A stretch of 64,000 nucleotides of DNA from Mycobacterium sp. (GCF_002863225.1 NZ_PKEK01000040.1:1-64000), one strand, 5' to 3'. Counted from the stretch's first letter, positions 41,564-50,309 are shown. Numbers and translations are program-made. Notes: a model not told the origin generated them from the sequence alone.

Positions 41564-42019
41564 GTGACCGGTCAGCGGACAATTTTCAACCATGTCGGGC
41601 TGTGCGTATCCGACACCGCACGCTCGCGCCGCTTCTACGAGGGTCTGCTGGATTTCACCTTCTGGTGGGAACTCGCGCCGCCCGACGAGGGTACCGGTCA
41701 ACTGCTGCAACTGAATCCGCCGATCGGATTGCATGCCACATATCTCGTTCGCGACGGTCTGGTGCTCGAACTGCTGGCGTACTCCCACCGGAACCTGCGG
41801 GCCGGATCGCATCGAGTGCTGGATCAAGTCGGCCTCACTCATCTGTCGCTGTCGGTGTCAGACCTCGGCGCGGTCTTGGCGAACGTCGATGAATACGGCG
41901 GATCCGTTGTGGCCGACAGTATCTCCGACCAGTCGGCCATGATCCGCGACCCGGACGGTCAACTGCTCGAATTGCTGTCGGACTCCTGGCTTGCCGTGCT
42001 GCCCCCACGTCCGAAGTAG
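41564..42019 (+). CDS. VOC/glyoxalase superfamily protein
   Basis: A 151-residue protein starting at GTG after a clear AGGAGG. Two beta-alpha-beta-beta-beta repeats: NHVGLCVSDTARSRRFYEGLL and THLSLSVSDLGAVLANVDEYGG, ending DPDGQLLELL with the last metal-ligand Glu. Candidate metal ligands are His10, Glu69, His92 and Glu138 (approximate). Lyase, isomerase or dioxygenase activity cannot be told apart from sequence. Confidence 0.85.
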   Translation: MTGQRTIFNHVGLCVSDTARSRRFYEGLLDFTFWWELAPPDEGTGQLLQLNPPIGLHATYLVRDGLVLELLAYSHRNLRAGSHRVLDQVGLTHLSLSVSDLGAVLANVDEYGGSVVADSISDQSAMIRDPDGQLLELLSDSWLAVLPPRPK

Positions 42020-42057
42020 CCGCAACGGGTGCGCGAGGCACGGTCGACCGATCCCGG

Positions 42058-42711
42058 TCAGCCGCGCTGTGACAACTCCAGGGCGGCGGCAACGATCGGC
42101 CGCGCCCACTGCGGGGTCGACGAAAGGTCCTGCGGCGCAACAACTTGGCCGCCGCGCAAGTGCAGCACCAGGATCGGGGTCGGTGCCTGCCCCGCGGCGG
42201 GATCCGCGGTCGCTGAGTTGTCGTAGATCCGCAGTTCGGTCAGCACCGGCAGCAGCCTGATCAGATTGATCCGGCTGTGCCGGTAGCGGCGTCGGATCGC
42301 GGCCTCGGGGATGTCGTGGCCGCCGCCGCGGACGCGCTGGAGGACCCGCTGGATATGGGCCTCCGGGGTGTCCAGACCGACGAAGACGAGCCGGACTTCG
42401 ATGCCGCGCCCTGCAGCCTCGGCGAGCAGTGCCGGCATCGTGTTGCCGCCCAGGGTGGTCTCGAAGGTGAAGTCGAGCCCGTCGTCGATAGCGCGTTGCA
42501 GCAGCGCGCGGCCCTGTTCCCAAGCCGCTGCGTTGGCTTCGGTCTGGCTCAGCTCCGGGCGGGTCTCGAGGATCGCCCGGGCAGCCTCGTCGGGGTTGTA
42601 GTACTCACCGCCCTTGTCGCGGATCGTGGCGCCGACGACGCTGCTCTTGCCGGCGCCATTGACGCCGGCCAACACGTAGATCTGCGATGGCGCTCGGGGA
42701 GGGCCGGGCAC
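42058..42711 (-). CDS. zeta-toxin-like kinase of a toxin-antitoxin pair
   Basis: A 217-residue P-loop protein: Walker A GVNGAGKSS, YYNPDEAARAI, then FTFETTLGGNTM, the zeta-toxin substrate block. Zeta/PezT toxins phosphorylate UDP-N-acetylglucosamine and poison wall synthesis. GTG start 22 nt downstream of the antitoxin stop. The arrangement resembles the zeta-like toxin pair Rv0366c/Rv0367c of M. tuberculosis. The antitoxin here is Phd-like rather than epsilon, so target and mechanism remain to be shown. Confidence 0.82.
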   Translation of the reverse strand: MPGPPRAPSQIYVLAGVNGAGKSSVVGATIRDKGGEYYNPDEAARAILETRPELSQTEANAAAWEQGRALLQRAIDDGLDFTFETTLGGNTMPALLAEAAGRGIEVRLVFVGLDTPEAHIQRVLQRVRGGGHDIPEAAIRRRYRHSRINLIRLLPVLTELRIYDNSATADPAAGQAPTPILVLHLRGGQVVAPQDLSSTPQWARPIVAAALELSQRG

Positions 42712-42733
42712 GGGCTGCGCTGATCTGCCGCGG

Positions 42734-43078
42734 CTACGCGGTACGCGCCGCCTTTACCGCCGCGGCACCCATTTCCTCCGGCGAGGCGTCGAACGCCGCC
42801 GCGACCCCCGCCTTGGCCTTCGGCGTCTGCATGGTGGCGAGCAGGTCGTCAAAGCGCCCGCTCAGCTCGTCGAGCGCGGGAGCGGCCGACGCAGTCAAGG
42901 CCTCGAACTCGGCGTAGGACAGCAGCACTGCTCGCGGGGTGTCGTGCTTGGTGATCACCACTGCACCGTCGACCGCGGCCTGCTCGAAGACGCTGCCGAA
43001 CTCGTTTCTCAGGCGACTCGCCGACACTGTCGGGACGTCGACCAGCTTGCCGTCACGGTTGCGGAACGAAACGGTCAT
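42734..43078 (-). CDS. Phd/YefM-type antitoxin
   Basis: A 114-residue protein. Residues about 15-65 match the Phd/YefM DNA-binding domain (VSASRLRNEFGSVFEQA, VVITKHDTPRAVLLSYAEFEAL). The remaining half is Ala-rich, helical and would wrap the toxin. A good AGGAGG lies 6-13 nt before the ATG. An AT-rich minus-strand promoter is plausible upstream (TTGAAC at 43129-43124 and GACATA at 43105-43100, 18-nt spacing). It is expected to repress this promoter together with the toxin. Confidence 0.85.
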   Translation of the reverse strand: MTVSFRNRDGKLVDVPTVSASRLRNEFGSVFEQAAVDGAVVITKHDTPRAVLLSYAEFEALTASAAPALDELSGRFDDLLATMQTPKAKAGVAAAFDASPEEMGAAAVKAARTA

Positions 43079-43324
43079 AGCGCCCTCCTAGCCGATGAGT
43101 ATGTCCGTCAGCTTAGACCTTTTGTTCAATTTGTGTGTTTTGTACATTTCAGGCGGCACCGGCGTTGGTCCGCGACAGGCTTGCGTTTTTGCGATCATCG
43201 CCGCCGGCTCGCGCCCGTACTGCTTTTGACGCTGCTGGCCTCCGGATGGACGTCCATCCAGCAGGATGCGTGCTGGTTATTCTGATGCCCACGCCCGTCT
43301 CGATTGATATCGCAAGGAGTCTCG

Positions 43325-44392
43325 ATGCCGAGAACCCAATGGTCTGCTCGTCTGTCCCAACGGCTGTTAGAGACTCGTCGCTCGACGGTATTCGTTTTCG
43401 GCGCCTTGACAACGCTCATCAGCGTCTTGACCTTGGGATGTTCGGCATCCGGTCCATCCGGTGGAACTCCAGGCGCCAACAAGCCCGCCGAATCGAACGC
43501 CCCGCAGGGGACTAACGTAAACAGCTTCAGCGGACCAATCGTTTCGCACTGCGCAGTACATTCCAAATCCACTTCCATCGGCAAATTGAATGTCGACACA
43601 GGCGAACTCGTCGATATCGCAACGTTTCCCATCGCCTGCTCGTCAGGCGGCAGCCAACTGCGCAAGCTCGAGTTCAGCCAGGATTACCGCAAGGCGGCAC
43701 TGCCCACCGAGGCGTTCGAAAGACACGCAAAGTATTACGACTCCGGCAGCAAGAGCGTCGTCGACGTCACCAACATAATCGCGCCGCCATCCCGGGGCGA
43801 CTTTGGCGATCAGCAACAGCCCGACCATCGCAACGCACAGTTCGACGATCAAGGTTTGTTCGTCTTTTACGACGCCAGAGCAGATGAGTTCGACTTCTTC
43901 GACACCGCTGCAAAGAAAGTCGTTCGCACCAGTAAGAGCTACATTCCTCGATTCGTTGAGTCGATCGCGGACGACCCGCGCAACGTCCCCCCTGAAGGTC
44001 GACAGCCCAACGGGGAACACTATCGACTCTGCCAACCATGGTTGTGGGTTATCGACAACACGCGGTATCTCCGGGCGGTTAGCGAAAACAGCAACCACTA
44101 CCTCGTGATCGATGCCAAACCAGGCCCCGGCACCACGCCGCTGCAGTGCAATTCGTCCGCAGGCCAGCGGATCACACCGCCGAGCACCGAGATTTCGGAT
44201 GCGGCAGCTGACCCCACTGGGTCGACCGTTTTATTCATGGTTTTCAGCAAAACCAATATGAAGGCGTGGAATCTCTATCAAGCGAACCTGAGTGACCCCG
44301 CACAACCGAAGCAGATCAAGATTCCGGGCGGCATCCTGGAACACGCAAGATATGACGGTGGTCAGAGCGTCTCGATGATTGACTGGAAGTGA
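43325..44392 (+). CDS. orphan lipoprotein, possible beta-propeller, AT-richer than its surroundings
   Basis: A 355-residue protein with an AAGGAGT 4 nt before the ATG. Signal peptide with Cys at LTLGCSAS, an imperfect lipobox. The mature part has repeated short beta-strand blocks (IGKLNVDTGELVDIATF, LFVFYDARADEFDFFDTA, STVLFMVFSKTNMKAWNLY) of the kind found in TolB/WD-type propellers. I do not recognise a family. Its codon use is less GC-rich than the neighbouring genes and it stands alone, which suggests acquisition by transfer. Confidence 0.6.
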   Translation: MPRTQWSARLSQRLLETRRSTVFVFGALTTLISVLTLGCSASGPSGGTPGANKPAESNAPQGTNVNSFSGPIVSHCAVHSKSTSIGKLNVDTGELVDIATFPIACSSGGSQLRKLEFSQDYRKAALPTEAFERHAKYYDSGSKSVVDVTNIIAPPSRGDFGDQQQPDHRNAQFDDQGLFVFYDARADEFDFFDTAAKKVVRTSKSYIPRFVESIADDPRNVPPEGRQPNGEHYRLCQPWLWVIDNTRYLRAVSENSNHYLVIDAKPGPGTTPLQCNSSAGQRITPPSTEISDAAADPTGSTVLFMVFSKTNMKAWNLYQANLSDPAQPKQIKIPGGILEHARYDGGQSVSMIDWK

Positions 44393-44534
44393 GCCCCGCT
44401 ACGGGCTAAAAATGCTGTCCGACAGTTGGTTCGCGCCTAGCTGCAGTCAGCGTTACGGGGTGAAATCTACGCGTTTGTGCGGCCGCCGCTTGCCGGGGAG
44501 GAAAGCCGGGGGAGATGGGGGTTCGCGGCGAGCA

Positions 44535-44981
44535 TTACGACTCCAGCTGATCGAACATCAGCAGCGGGTCGATCCCGAGCTGCTTGGCGATATGTCCGGT
44601 GTCCCAGTACTCGCGCCAGCAAGAAATCAACCCGTCTGTCACCTCGAAAATAGCCGCGACATTGAACGTCACCGGCTTTCCGCCGATCATGTTCACGTCG
44701 ACCCGCTCCACGACCACGGTGTCGCCGGAGGAAACGACTGCACGGATTTCGCTGCCGTCGACCATTCCGGAGGACAATCCGGACTGCTGCTGTAGGGCTG
44801 CCCGGGCGGCGTCACGGCCCCGGACGACGGGTGACAACGGGACGTTGAGTTGCCAGACGAAGTCTTCATGCAGCTTGGCTGTCATCGCATCGACGTTCAT
44901 GGTCTCGCCGTAGGCGGCGTGTACGAAGTCCAGGACCAGTTGCTCGTTCTGATTGAGCGAACGATCGATACTTGCCGTCAT
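44535..44981 (-). CDS. limonene-1,2-epoxide-hydrolase-like enzyme (EphG type)
   Basis: A 148-residue protein of the NTF2-like fold. The residues matching the epoxide hydrolase triad are present: Arg93 and Asp95 (ERVD) and Asp127 (REYWD), with the spacing of the Rhodococcus enzyme (R99, D101, D132). It would add water to an epoxide in one step. M. tuberculosis EphG (Rv2740) is of this type. A 21-bp inverted-repeat motif lies about 120 nt upstream, shared with the DUF732 gene next door. Confidence 0.75.
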   Translation of the reverse strand: MTASIDRSLNQNEQLVLDFVHAAYGETMNVDAMTAKLHEDFVWQLNVPLSPVVRGRDAARAALQQQSGLSSGMVDGSEIRAVVSSGDTVVVERVDVNMIGGKPVTFNVAAIFEVTDGLISCWREYWDTGHIAKQLGIDPLLMFDQLES

Positions 44982-45099
44982 TCGGGTCCCTCCGGGTCCG
45001 GCGGCCGCGGCACTCCGCAGGCACTGACCCGATTAAATCAGGCAATTTACAATCCGTCTCAGCGATGCGCCGACCGAATAGCCATGCGAGAAAAGAACT

Positions 45100-45120
45100 T
45101 TCGTCACAGTGACGTATTTA
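45100..45120. promoter_or_regulatory. operator-like inverted repeat, copy 1
   Basis: TTCGTCACAGTGACGTATT followed by TA. The core CGTCAC-A-GTGACG is a 6+1+6 inverted repeat. It lies 119 nt upstream of the epoxide-hydrolase-like gene and is matched 20 of 21 by the copy at 45618. Confidence 0.5.
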
Positions 45121-45155
45121 CGTCAGCCCCGGCGGTGGCGTGACGGGGAAGTGTT

Positions 45156-45491
45156 CTATCCCGGTGCTTGTGTGCAGAGGGTGCCGCGGGCGAGGTGTAC
45201 TACCGCTGCGGCCTGATCCGGGTTCACCCCGGCCTGCGCGGCGACCGTGCCGATAGCGCCTTGCACGCCTTGCCCGGTGTAGAGCGCGCGGCACGCTTGC
45301 ATACCTGCTTGCAGCACGGCGTCATCGTCGCCGGGAAATCCTGCACCGCGCGCTTGGTTGATGAACCGCTGTTGTTCCGGTGTGATCGGGATCGGCCATC
45401 CTGATGCGGTACCGGCAGCGGCGGCCATCAGCACGCCGGCCCCGAGTGTGGCTGCCGCCAGTCGAACGACTTTGTTGGTCACCGTGGCCAT
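45156..45491 (-). CDS. secreted DUF732 protein
   Basis: A 111-residue protein with a signal peptide (AAATLGAGVLMAAAAGTASG) and a mature domain of about 80 residues with two Cys (ACRALY and TLCTQ) and the helical DUF732 pattern. Such small secreted proteins are abundant in mycobacteria; function unknown. ATG at 45491 is chosen because it sits directly before the signal peptide. The inverted repeat at 45618 lies 127 nt upstream. Confidence 0.75.
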   Translation of the reverse strand: MATVTNKVVRLAAATLGAGVLMAAAAGTASGWPIPITPEQQRFINQARGAGFPGDDDAVLQAGMQACRALYTGQGVQGAIGTVAAQAGVNPDQAAAVVHLARGTLCTQAPG

Positions 45492-46244
45492 GGAACGTCC
45501 CCGTCTCTCTGTCACGGCGGCATGCCCGACATCACATTCACACTAACCGGAAGATCGCACCGGTCGACGCGGCAATTACCGGCACGGAGGTTGTGTACAC
45601 GTTGCGCCGCAGAACAATTCGTCACAGTGACGTATTAATGGTCGCGCCTGTGCTGCTCGGGGTACCGGTCGCGAAGCGCGATCCGAACGCTGACACGCAG
45701 TCACGTTGCGCGTCGGGACGGCCATCGCGAAGCCGTCGTGTGCGCCAGCGTGTCGTGGAGTGGAGTTACGAAAGTTGAGGGCTCCACAGCGCCGGGGTGT
45801 GGTGGGCGGGCGAAAAGTCCGACAACTGGCGGAAGTTCACTCGCGGGCTGACGGCGTGAACTGCACTGCATTGTGCCGATAAGCGACATTATGTCAACTC
45901 AACTACTGCAAAATGCGGCTGATGGATCCTCGTCCGTCCCCCTGCGACTACGGCGCTGCCCGCCGCTACCGAGCGACCGGCCACCGCGCCGCTCACAGAT
46001 TGAGAACGACGCGTAGAGCCGCATCGACGCGATACGCACGGATTGAATATCGAGGATTACCGGTGAACAGCTCCGTATGCGTCGATGTTTCAGCGACGGA
46101 GCCAGCCTGGCATTGAGTCGGCATCGGCGCCCTTCAATCGGACCGCCTTGGTCCCGACGCACGAGAAGGCGGACGCGATCGAAGCCGCTATAGTAAATGC
46201 ATATACCTTTTGAGTTTACGGGAGTCATCGAGGAGGCATCAACC
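45492..46244. other. 753-nt region without a convincing gene
   Basis: Holds the promoter of the DUF732 gene with the inverted repeat at 45618, and the promoter of the rightward decarboxylase genes. Near 46190-46210 there is an AT-rich patch (TAGTAAATGCATATAC) that may contain the -10 region, followed by GAGGAGG before the ATG at 46245. Open frames in both directions are Arg/Ser-rich and look like chance. Confidence 0.6.
45618..45638. promoter_or_regulatory. operator-like inverted repeat, copy 2
   Basis: TTCGTCACAGTGACGTATT followed by AA, 127 nt upstream of the DUF732 gene. The preceding AGAAC is also shared with copy 1. Position and orientation relative to the downstream gene are nearly the same for both copies. 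Confidence 0.5.
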
Positions 46245-47246
46245 ATGACCGACACCAAGCTCGACATCGCGTTCTGGGATTACGACCGCACGCGGGCACT
46301 CGTCGACGGCACGGCGCACATCGACGGCGTCGACGCCACCTTCCACAGTGGGCGCATCGTGACCGAGATCTTCGAGAAGATGATCCGCGACCGGGCGTAC
46401 GACGTCTCCGAACTGGGCATGACGTACTTCCTGCGCACGATGGAATTCGACGACCCACCCTTCCTGGCGATACCGGTGTTCCCCGTTCGTTCCTTCCGGC
46501 ACTCGGCGATCTACGTCAACACCGCCAAGGGCATCACTCGGCCGCAGGACCTGGCGGGCAAGACCATCGGAGAACTCGCCATCTACGGCCACGACGCCGG
46601 GATCATGCCCAAGGGCATCCTGTCCGATGAATTCGGGTTGACCCCGCAGCAGTGTCGCTGGGTGATCGGGGGCATCGACTTCCCGCTCAATCCAATCGAC
46701 TTCATCCCTCAACCCCACCCCGCCGACGTCCAGGTGAGCCGAGCCGCCCCCGGCGCCGATCTGGGGGCGATGCTCGAGGCCGGTGAGATCGACGCGCTGA
46801 TCTCCGCCGACGCCCCAGCGGCCCTGCTGAGCCACTCGCCCACCGTCGGCCGCCTGTTCCCCGACTACGACGAGGTGGAACGCGACTATTACCGGCGCAC
46901 GGGCATCTTCCCCATCATGCATACCGTCGTCGTGCGCAAGGAGTTGGCGCTCGCGCGGCCGGATCTGATGCGCGCCGTTTATGACGGTTTCCAGGCTGCC
47001 AAGGAGGCGATGTCGGACAAGCTGGTCGCCGGCATGACGTTCAACAACATGCAGACGATGATCCCGTGGCTGAGCAAGCTCATCACGGAGGACCGCAGCC
47101 TGCTCGGCGAGGACTGGTGGCCCTACGGCATCGCGGCCAATCGCGCCGCACTCGACGCCATTTTGCGGTACCACCACGAGCAGGGCATCACTGCCCGTCG
47201 ATTCACCGTCGACGAGGTGTTCGTCGCGGGCCTGCTAGACACCTGA
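46245..47246 (+). CDS. 4,5-dihydroxyphthalate decarboxylase-like / periplasmic-binding-protein-fold protein
   Basis: A 333-residue protein starting at ATG after GAGGAGG. It begins LDIAFWDYDRTRALVDG and continues with the HSGRIVTEIFEKMIRDRAYDVSELGMTYFL block typical of the 4,5-dihydroxyphthalate decarboxylase family, which has a type-2 binding-protein fold. No signal peptide is seen, which favours a cytosolic enzyme over a transport protein. It is followed 14 nt later by an amidohydrolase-type decarboxylase, suggesting breakdown of an aromatic acid. Substrate not known. Confidence 0.75.
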   Translation: MTDTKLDIAFWDYDRTRALVDGTAHIDGVDATFHSGRIVTEIFEKMIRDRAYDVSELGMTYFLRTMEFDDPPFLAIPVFPVRSFRHSAIYVNTAKGITRPQDLAGKTIGELAIYGHDAGIMPKGILSDEFGLTPQQCRWVIGGIDFPLNPIDFIPQPHPADVQVSRAAPGADLGAMLEAGEIDALISADAPAALLSHSPTVGRLFPDYDEVERDYYRRTGIFPIMHTVVVRKELALARPDLMRAVYDGFQAAKEAMSDKLVAGMTFNNMQTMIPWLSKLITEDRSLLGEDWWPYGIAANRAALDAILRYHHEQGITARRFTVDEVFVAGLLDT

Positions 47247-47260
47247 CGGGAGTGAGATAC

Positions 47261-48253
47261 ATGAAAGTCGTTGCCTTAGAGGAACACTTCGCGACACCCG
47301 AGATCATCGACGCGTGGCAATCAGTGCCACCCGAGGTGCGCGACTACGCCGTCGAGATGTCTGGAGGGGTCGACACGCGGCGCCGACTCATCGATCTCGC
47401 CGATGAGCGGATCGCCCACATGGACGACGCCGGCATCGACGTGCAGGTGCTCTCGGTGACCACCACCGGGGTACAGCACCTCGACCCGACCAGCGCGATC
47501 CCGCTGGCCCGCGCCGCCAACGACCTGATGGCCGAAACCGTTCGCGCCCGCCCCGATCGGTTCCAAGGGTTCGCGACGCTGCCGACCAGCGCCCCGGCCG
47601 ACGCCGCCAACGAATTACGAAGGGCCATAACCGAACTCGGGCTGAACGGCGCGATGGTATTCGGTCGCCACGACGAACGCAACATCGATCACCCGGACTT
47701 CCTGCCGATCCTCGAAGTCGCCGCCGATCTGCGATGCCCGCTCTACCTGCACCCGCAGTCACCCCCTCCGCCGGTGCGCCGGGCGTACTACGAGGGCTTC
47801 GACCACGGGTTCGTCACCGCGTTCGCGACCGGCGGAATCGGTTGGCACTACGAGACGGGCCTCCAAGCCCTGCGTCTTATCCTGTCGGGCGCTATCGAGC
47901 GCCTGCCCGACCTGCAACTCATCCTCGGGCACTGGGGCGAAGTCGTGCTGTTCTACCTCGACCGCATCGACATCCTCACCGGGCCGGCAGGGTTGCCGCG
48001 CAAGGTATCCGAGTACTTCACCACGAACGTCTCGGTAACCCCCAGCGGAATCTTCAGCCAGCGTTACCTGCGGTGGGCGATCGACATCTTGGGTGTCGAC
48101 CGGGTGTTGTTCTCCACCGACTATCCGTTTCAACTCAGCCCGGACGGTGCCGCGCGGCAATTCCTCGACGACGCCGACCTGAGCCCGGCCGACCGCGAGA
48201 AGATCGCCAGCGGCAACTGGGACCACCTCTGCTCGGAAATTCAACGGCTGTGA
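47261..48253 (+). CDS. amidohydrolase-2 family decarboxylase (gamma-resorcylate / ACMS decarboxylase-like)
   Basis: A 330-residue metal-dependent TIM-barrel protein. The N-terminus MKVVALEEHF supplies the metal-side Glu and His (E7, H9). CPLYLHPQSPP, LQLILGHWGE and RVLFSTDYPF supply further His and the catalytic Asp of this family. Gamma-resorcylate and 2,3-dihydroxybenzoate decarboxylases share these blocks. Pairs with the upstream dihydroxyphthalate-decarboxylase-like gene and the MarR regulator downstream in a likely aromatic-acid unit. Confidence 0.82.
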   Translation: MKVVALEEHFATPEIIDAWQSVPPEVRDYAVEMSGGVDTRRRLIDLADERIAHMDDAGIDVQVLSVTTTGVQHLDPTSAIPLARAANDLMAETVRARPDRFQGFATLPTSAPADAANELRRAITELGLNGAMVFGRHDERNIDHPDFLPILEVAADLRCPLYLHPQSPPPPVRRAYYEGFDHGFVTAFATGGIGWHYETGLQALRLILSGAIERLPDLQLILGHWGEVVLFYLDRIDILTGPAGLPRKVSEYFTTNVSVTPSGIFSQRYLRWAIDILGVDRVLFSTDYPFQLSPDGAARQFLDDADLSPADREKIASGNWDHLCSEIQRL

Positions 48254-48326
48254 CCGCGTTCGGCACGTCCACCACCTGGGCGGAGCAATTACGACCGATC
48301 CCCGCCACCGATCGTACGGTTGCCAC

Positions 48327-48824
48327 ATGAGCGCAGATGCCGATGCAATCTCAGAGCTGTTCGACGAGATCTCCCTGGGGGCGCCCGAGCGGGCCGTGGG
48401 TTTTGTCCTGTGGCGCGTGTTGCATCGCTACGTCCGCGAGGTCAACCGGGCGTTGGCCTCGCTTCAGCTGACCCATCTTCAGTTCCAAACGCTGGCTCTC
48501 ACCGCATGGCTCGGCCGCTCGGGTGCTCCAGCCAGCCAGGCTGAGATCGCGAGGGCGGGCGACGTTCAAAAGATGCAGATCTCGAACATGATGAAGGCAC
48601 TCGAACAGCGCGGACTCGTCACCCGACCGCGCAGTTCGGTGGATGTGCGCGCCAGGAGCGTCGCTGTGAGCCCGGCCGGACTCGTCGCACTGCGCGCGGC
48701 ACTTCCCCGGGTCATCGACGTTCAGCGTCGGCTCTTCGGTGAGGACGGCCTGCCCGACGGAGAGCTGTTGCGAGCGCTGCTGCGCGCCGAGCAGAAGGCG
48801 ACCGACGAAGACGCACCCCGTTAA
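48327..48824 (+). CDS. MarR family transcriptional regulator
   Basis: A 165-residue winged-helix protein: HLQFQTLALTAWLGRS, SQAEIARAGDVQKMQISNMMKALEQRG (recognition helix) and the wing VTRPRSSVDVRARSVAVSPAG. Lies in the same direction 73 nt after the decarboxylase pair. It probably responds to an aromatic acid and controls this neighbourhood; no operator was identified with confidence. Confidence 0.85.
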   Translation: MSADADAISELFDEISLGAPERAVGFVLWRVLHRYVREVNRALASLQLTHLQFQTLALTAWLGRSGAPASQAEIARAGDVQKMQISNMMKALEQRGLVTRPRSSVDVRARSVAVSPAGLVALRAALPRVIDVQRRLFGEDGLPDGELLRALLRAEQKATDEDAPR

Positions 48825-48883
48825 AACTGCTGGCACCTGCCTGGTATCGGCACACAGGATCGTTTCTCGACGAGGACCCGAAC

Positions 48884-49981
48884 ATGCTGCTCCCCCGCTT
48901 CGCCCTGGAGGATTGGTTCGCCCGACACAAGCCCGGCTGCGCCGTGAACATGGGCAGCTCGGACGTTGAACCGATCTCCGTCGCCGACCTGCTCGACCAC
49001 GGAGCCCGCCTCGACGACATACCGCTCGGCTACGGCGGACCAATCGGCTCCGCCGAACTGCGAGAGCAGGTCGCCGCCCTCCATCCCGGCGCCGACGCAT
49101 CCGACGTGCAGTGCACGGCGGGCGCGACCGAAGCAGTCTTCGCCCTCTACGCCGCGCTGCTCCGCCCCGGCGACCATGTCGTCGTGATCACCCCCGCCTA
49201 CCAGTTGCTGGTCGACCTGCCGGCGACGCTCGGCGCGTCAGTCTCCGCGGTAGCACTGGCCCGCGACGGTGACCGTTGGGTGCTGCCGTCGGCGGCAGTT
49301 GCGGGCGCCGTCCGCGACACCACCCGCGCCGTCGTCGTGAACTCGCCGAACAACCCGACGGGTTGGACCGCCACCGACGCGCAACTGACCGAGCTGGCCA
49401 ACCTCGCGCACGACGCCGGCGCAGTCCTTGTCAGCGACGAGGTCTACCGCGGCATCGGGCCGGCGACGTCCACCGCGGTGCAGTTGCACAGCAGCGCCGT
49501 CGTCGTAGGGTCGGTGTCGAAGACCTACGGCACCGCCGGGCTGCGGGTGGGGTGGTTGATCGCTCGGGACGAAGAGCTGCGCGACCGACTGCGCACCGTC
49601 CGCTACTGGACCACCCTGTCGTCTTCGCCGGTGAACGATGCGCTGGCCGTCCAAACCCTGCGCGCCGCAACGAGACTGCAGGCCCGCGCCACCGACATCG
49701 TCGCCGGCAACGTCGCCCTCGTAGGCGACTTCATCGACGGCAGGGACGACATCGACCACGCCCCGCCTCAGGGTGGCACCACCGCCTGGGTCGAGCTACT
49801 CACCCACGACGCCGAGGTCGTCGCCCGGCGCCTCGCCGTCGAGCAACAGGTCTTCGCGGTGCCTTCGAGCGCCCTGCGTACACCGGGACACCACCTCCGC
49901 ATCGCCTTGGGCCGCACCGAACTCGAGCGCGGACTGCACGCACTCAATCGCGTACTCGACGACACTCTGGCTCGTCGTTGA
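48884..49981 (+). CDS. PLP-dependent aminotransferase, class I/II
   Basis: A 365-residue fold-type I enzyme: VQCTAGATEAVFALYAALL, NSPNNPTG, LVSDEVYRGI and the PLP-lysine motif GSVSKTYGTAG, then the phosphate-binding Arg in RVGWL. It belongs to the group annotated as aminotransferases of uncertain substrate. Start ATG with GAGGA upstream. It follows the MarR gene by 59 nt and may belong with the decarboxylase unit. Confidence 0.85.
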   Translation: MLLPRFALEDWFARHKPGCAVNMGSSDVEPISVADLLDHGARLDDIPLGYGGPIGSAELREQVAALHPGADASDVQCTAGATEAVFALYAALLRPGDHVVVITPAYQLLVDLPATLGASVSAVALARDGDRWVLPSAAVAGAVRDTTRAVVVNSPNNPTGWTATDAQLTELANLAHDAGAVLVSDEVYRGIGPATSTAVQLHSSAVVVGSVSKTYGTAGLRVGWLIARDEELRDRLRTVRYWTTLSSSPVNDALAVQTLRAATRLQARATDIVAGNVALVGDFIDGRDDIDHAPPQGGTTAWVELLTHDAEVVARRLAVEQQVFAVPSSALRTPGHHLRIALGRTELERGLHALNRVLDDTLARR

Positions 49982-50309
49982 TCGGGCATTGCCCGGTTGG
50001 GTCAGCTGCGACGCCGGCGAGGATGTCGGCGACCCAGGTCGCCGATGGTGTTCGACCCCGCTGGCGCGCCTTGCACTGGCCCCCAGAACATCACGCCCAG
50101 TTCGGCTTAGGGCTACCAGTTATGGGTTGATCGTGTTGTCGCCCACCTGCCGGCCCAAGACGTATTCGACGGCAAACGGCGATCCCGTGTCGATGTGGTT
50201 GTAGGGAGCCAGGCTGTTGCCGGTGTCCACGACCAGGGTCGGCCCGGTGGGACGGATTGATCGACACTGTGATGAGCAGCCGTCCACACACGGCAGACTG
50301 TTGACGGCC
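49982..50309. other. 328-nt region with gene remnants
   Basis: No intact gene. It holds a 63-bp fragment (50044-50106) copied from the secreted-protein gene at 51796-52332. Next to it, a minus-strand open stretch (50120 to about 50260) ends in DTGSPFAVEYVLGRQ, which does not look random but has no start or recognisable family. Both look like decay remains. Confidence 0.55.
50044..50106 (-). pseudogene. 63-bp remnant paralogous to the secreted-protein gene at 51796
   Basis: 60 of 63 bases match 52057-52119. On the minus strand it reads ELGVMFWGPVQGAPAGSNTI, against ELGVMCWGPMQGAPAGSNTI in the intact gene. Similarity stops abruptly on both sides. Confidence 0.75.

Noticed and set aside
44392..44412. 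Terminator hairpin after the orphan lipoprotein
   Set aside because: Only a 5-bp stem (AGCCC/GGGCT) and the following run is A rather than T on the coding strand.
45899..46267. 122-residue minus-strand open frame before the decarboxylase genes
   Set aside because: Arg/Ser-rich without start signal, overlaps the promoter and ribosome-binding site of the gene at 46245, no recognisable family.
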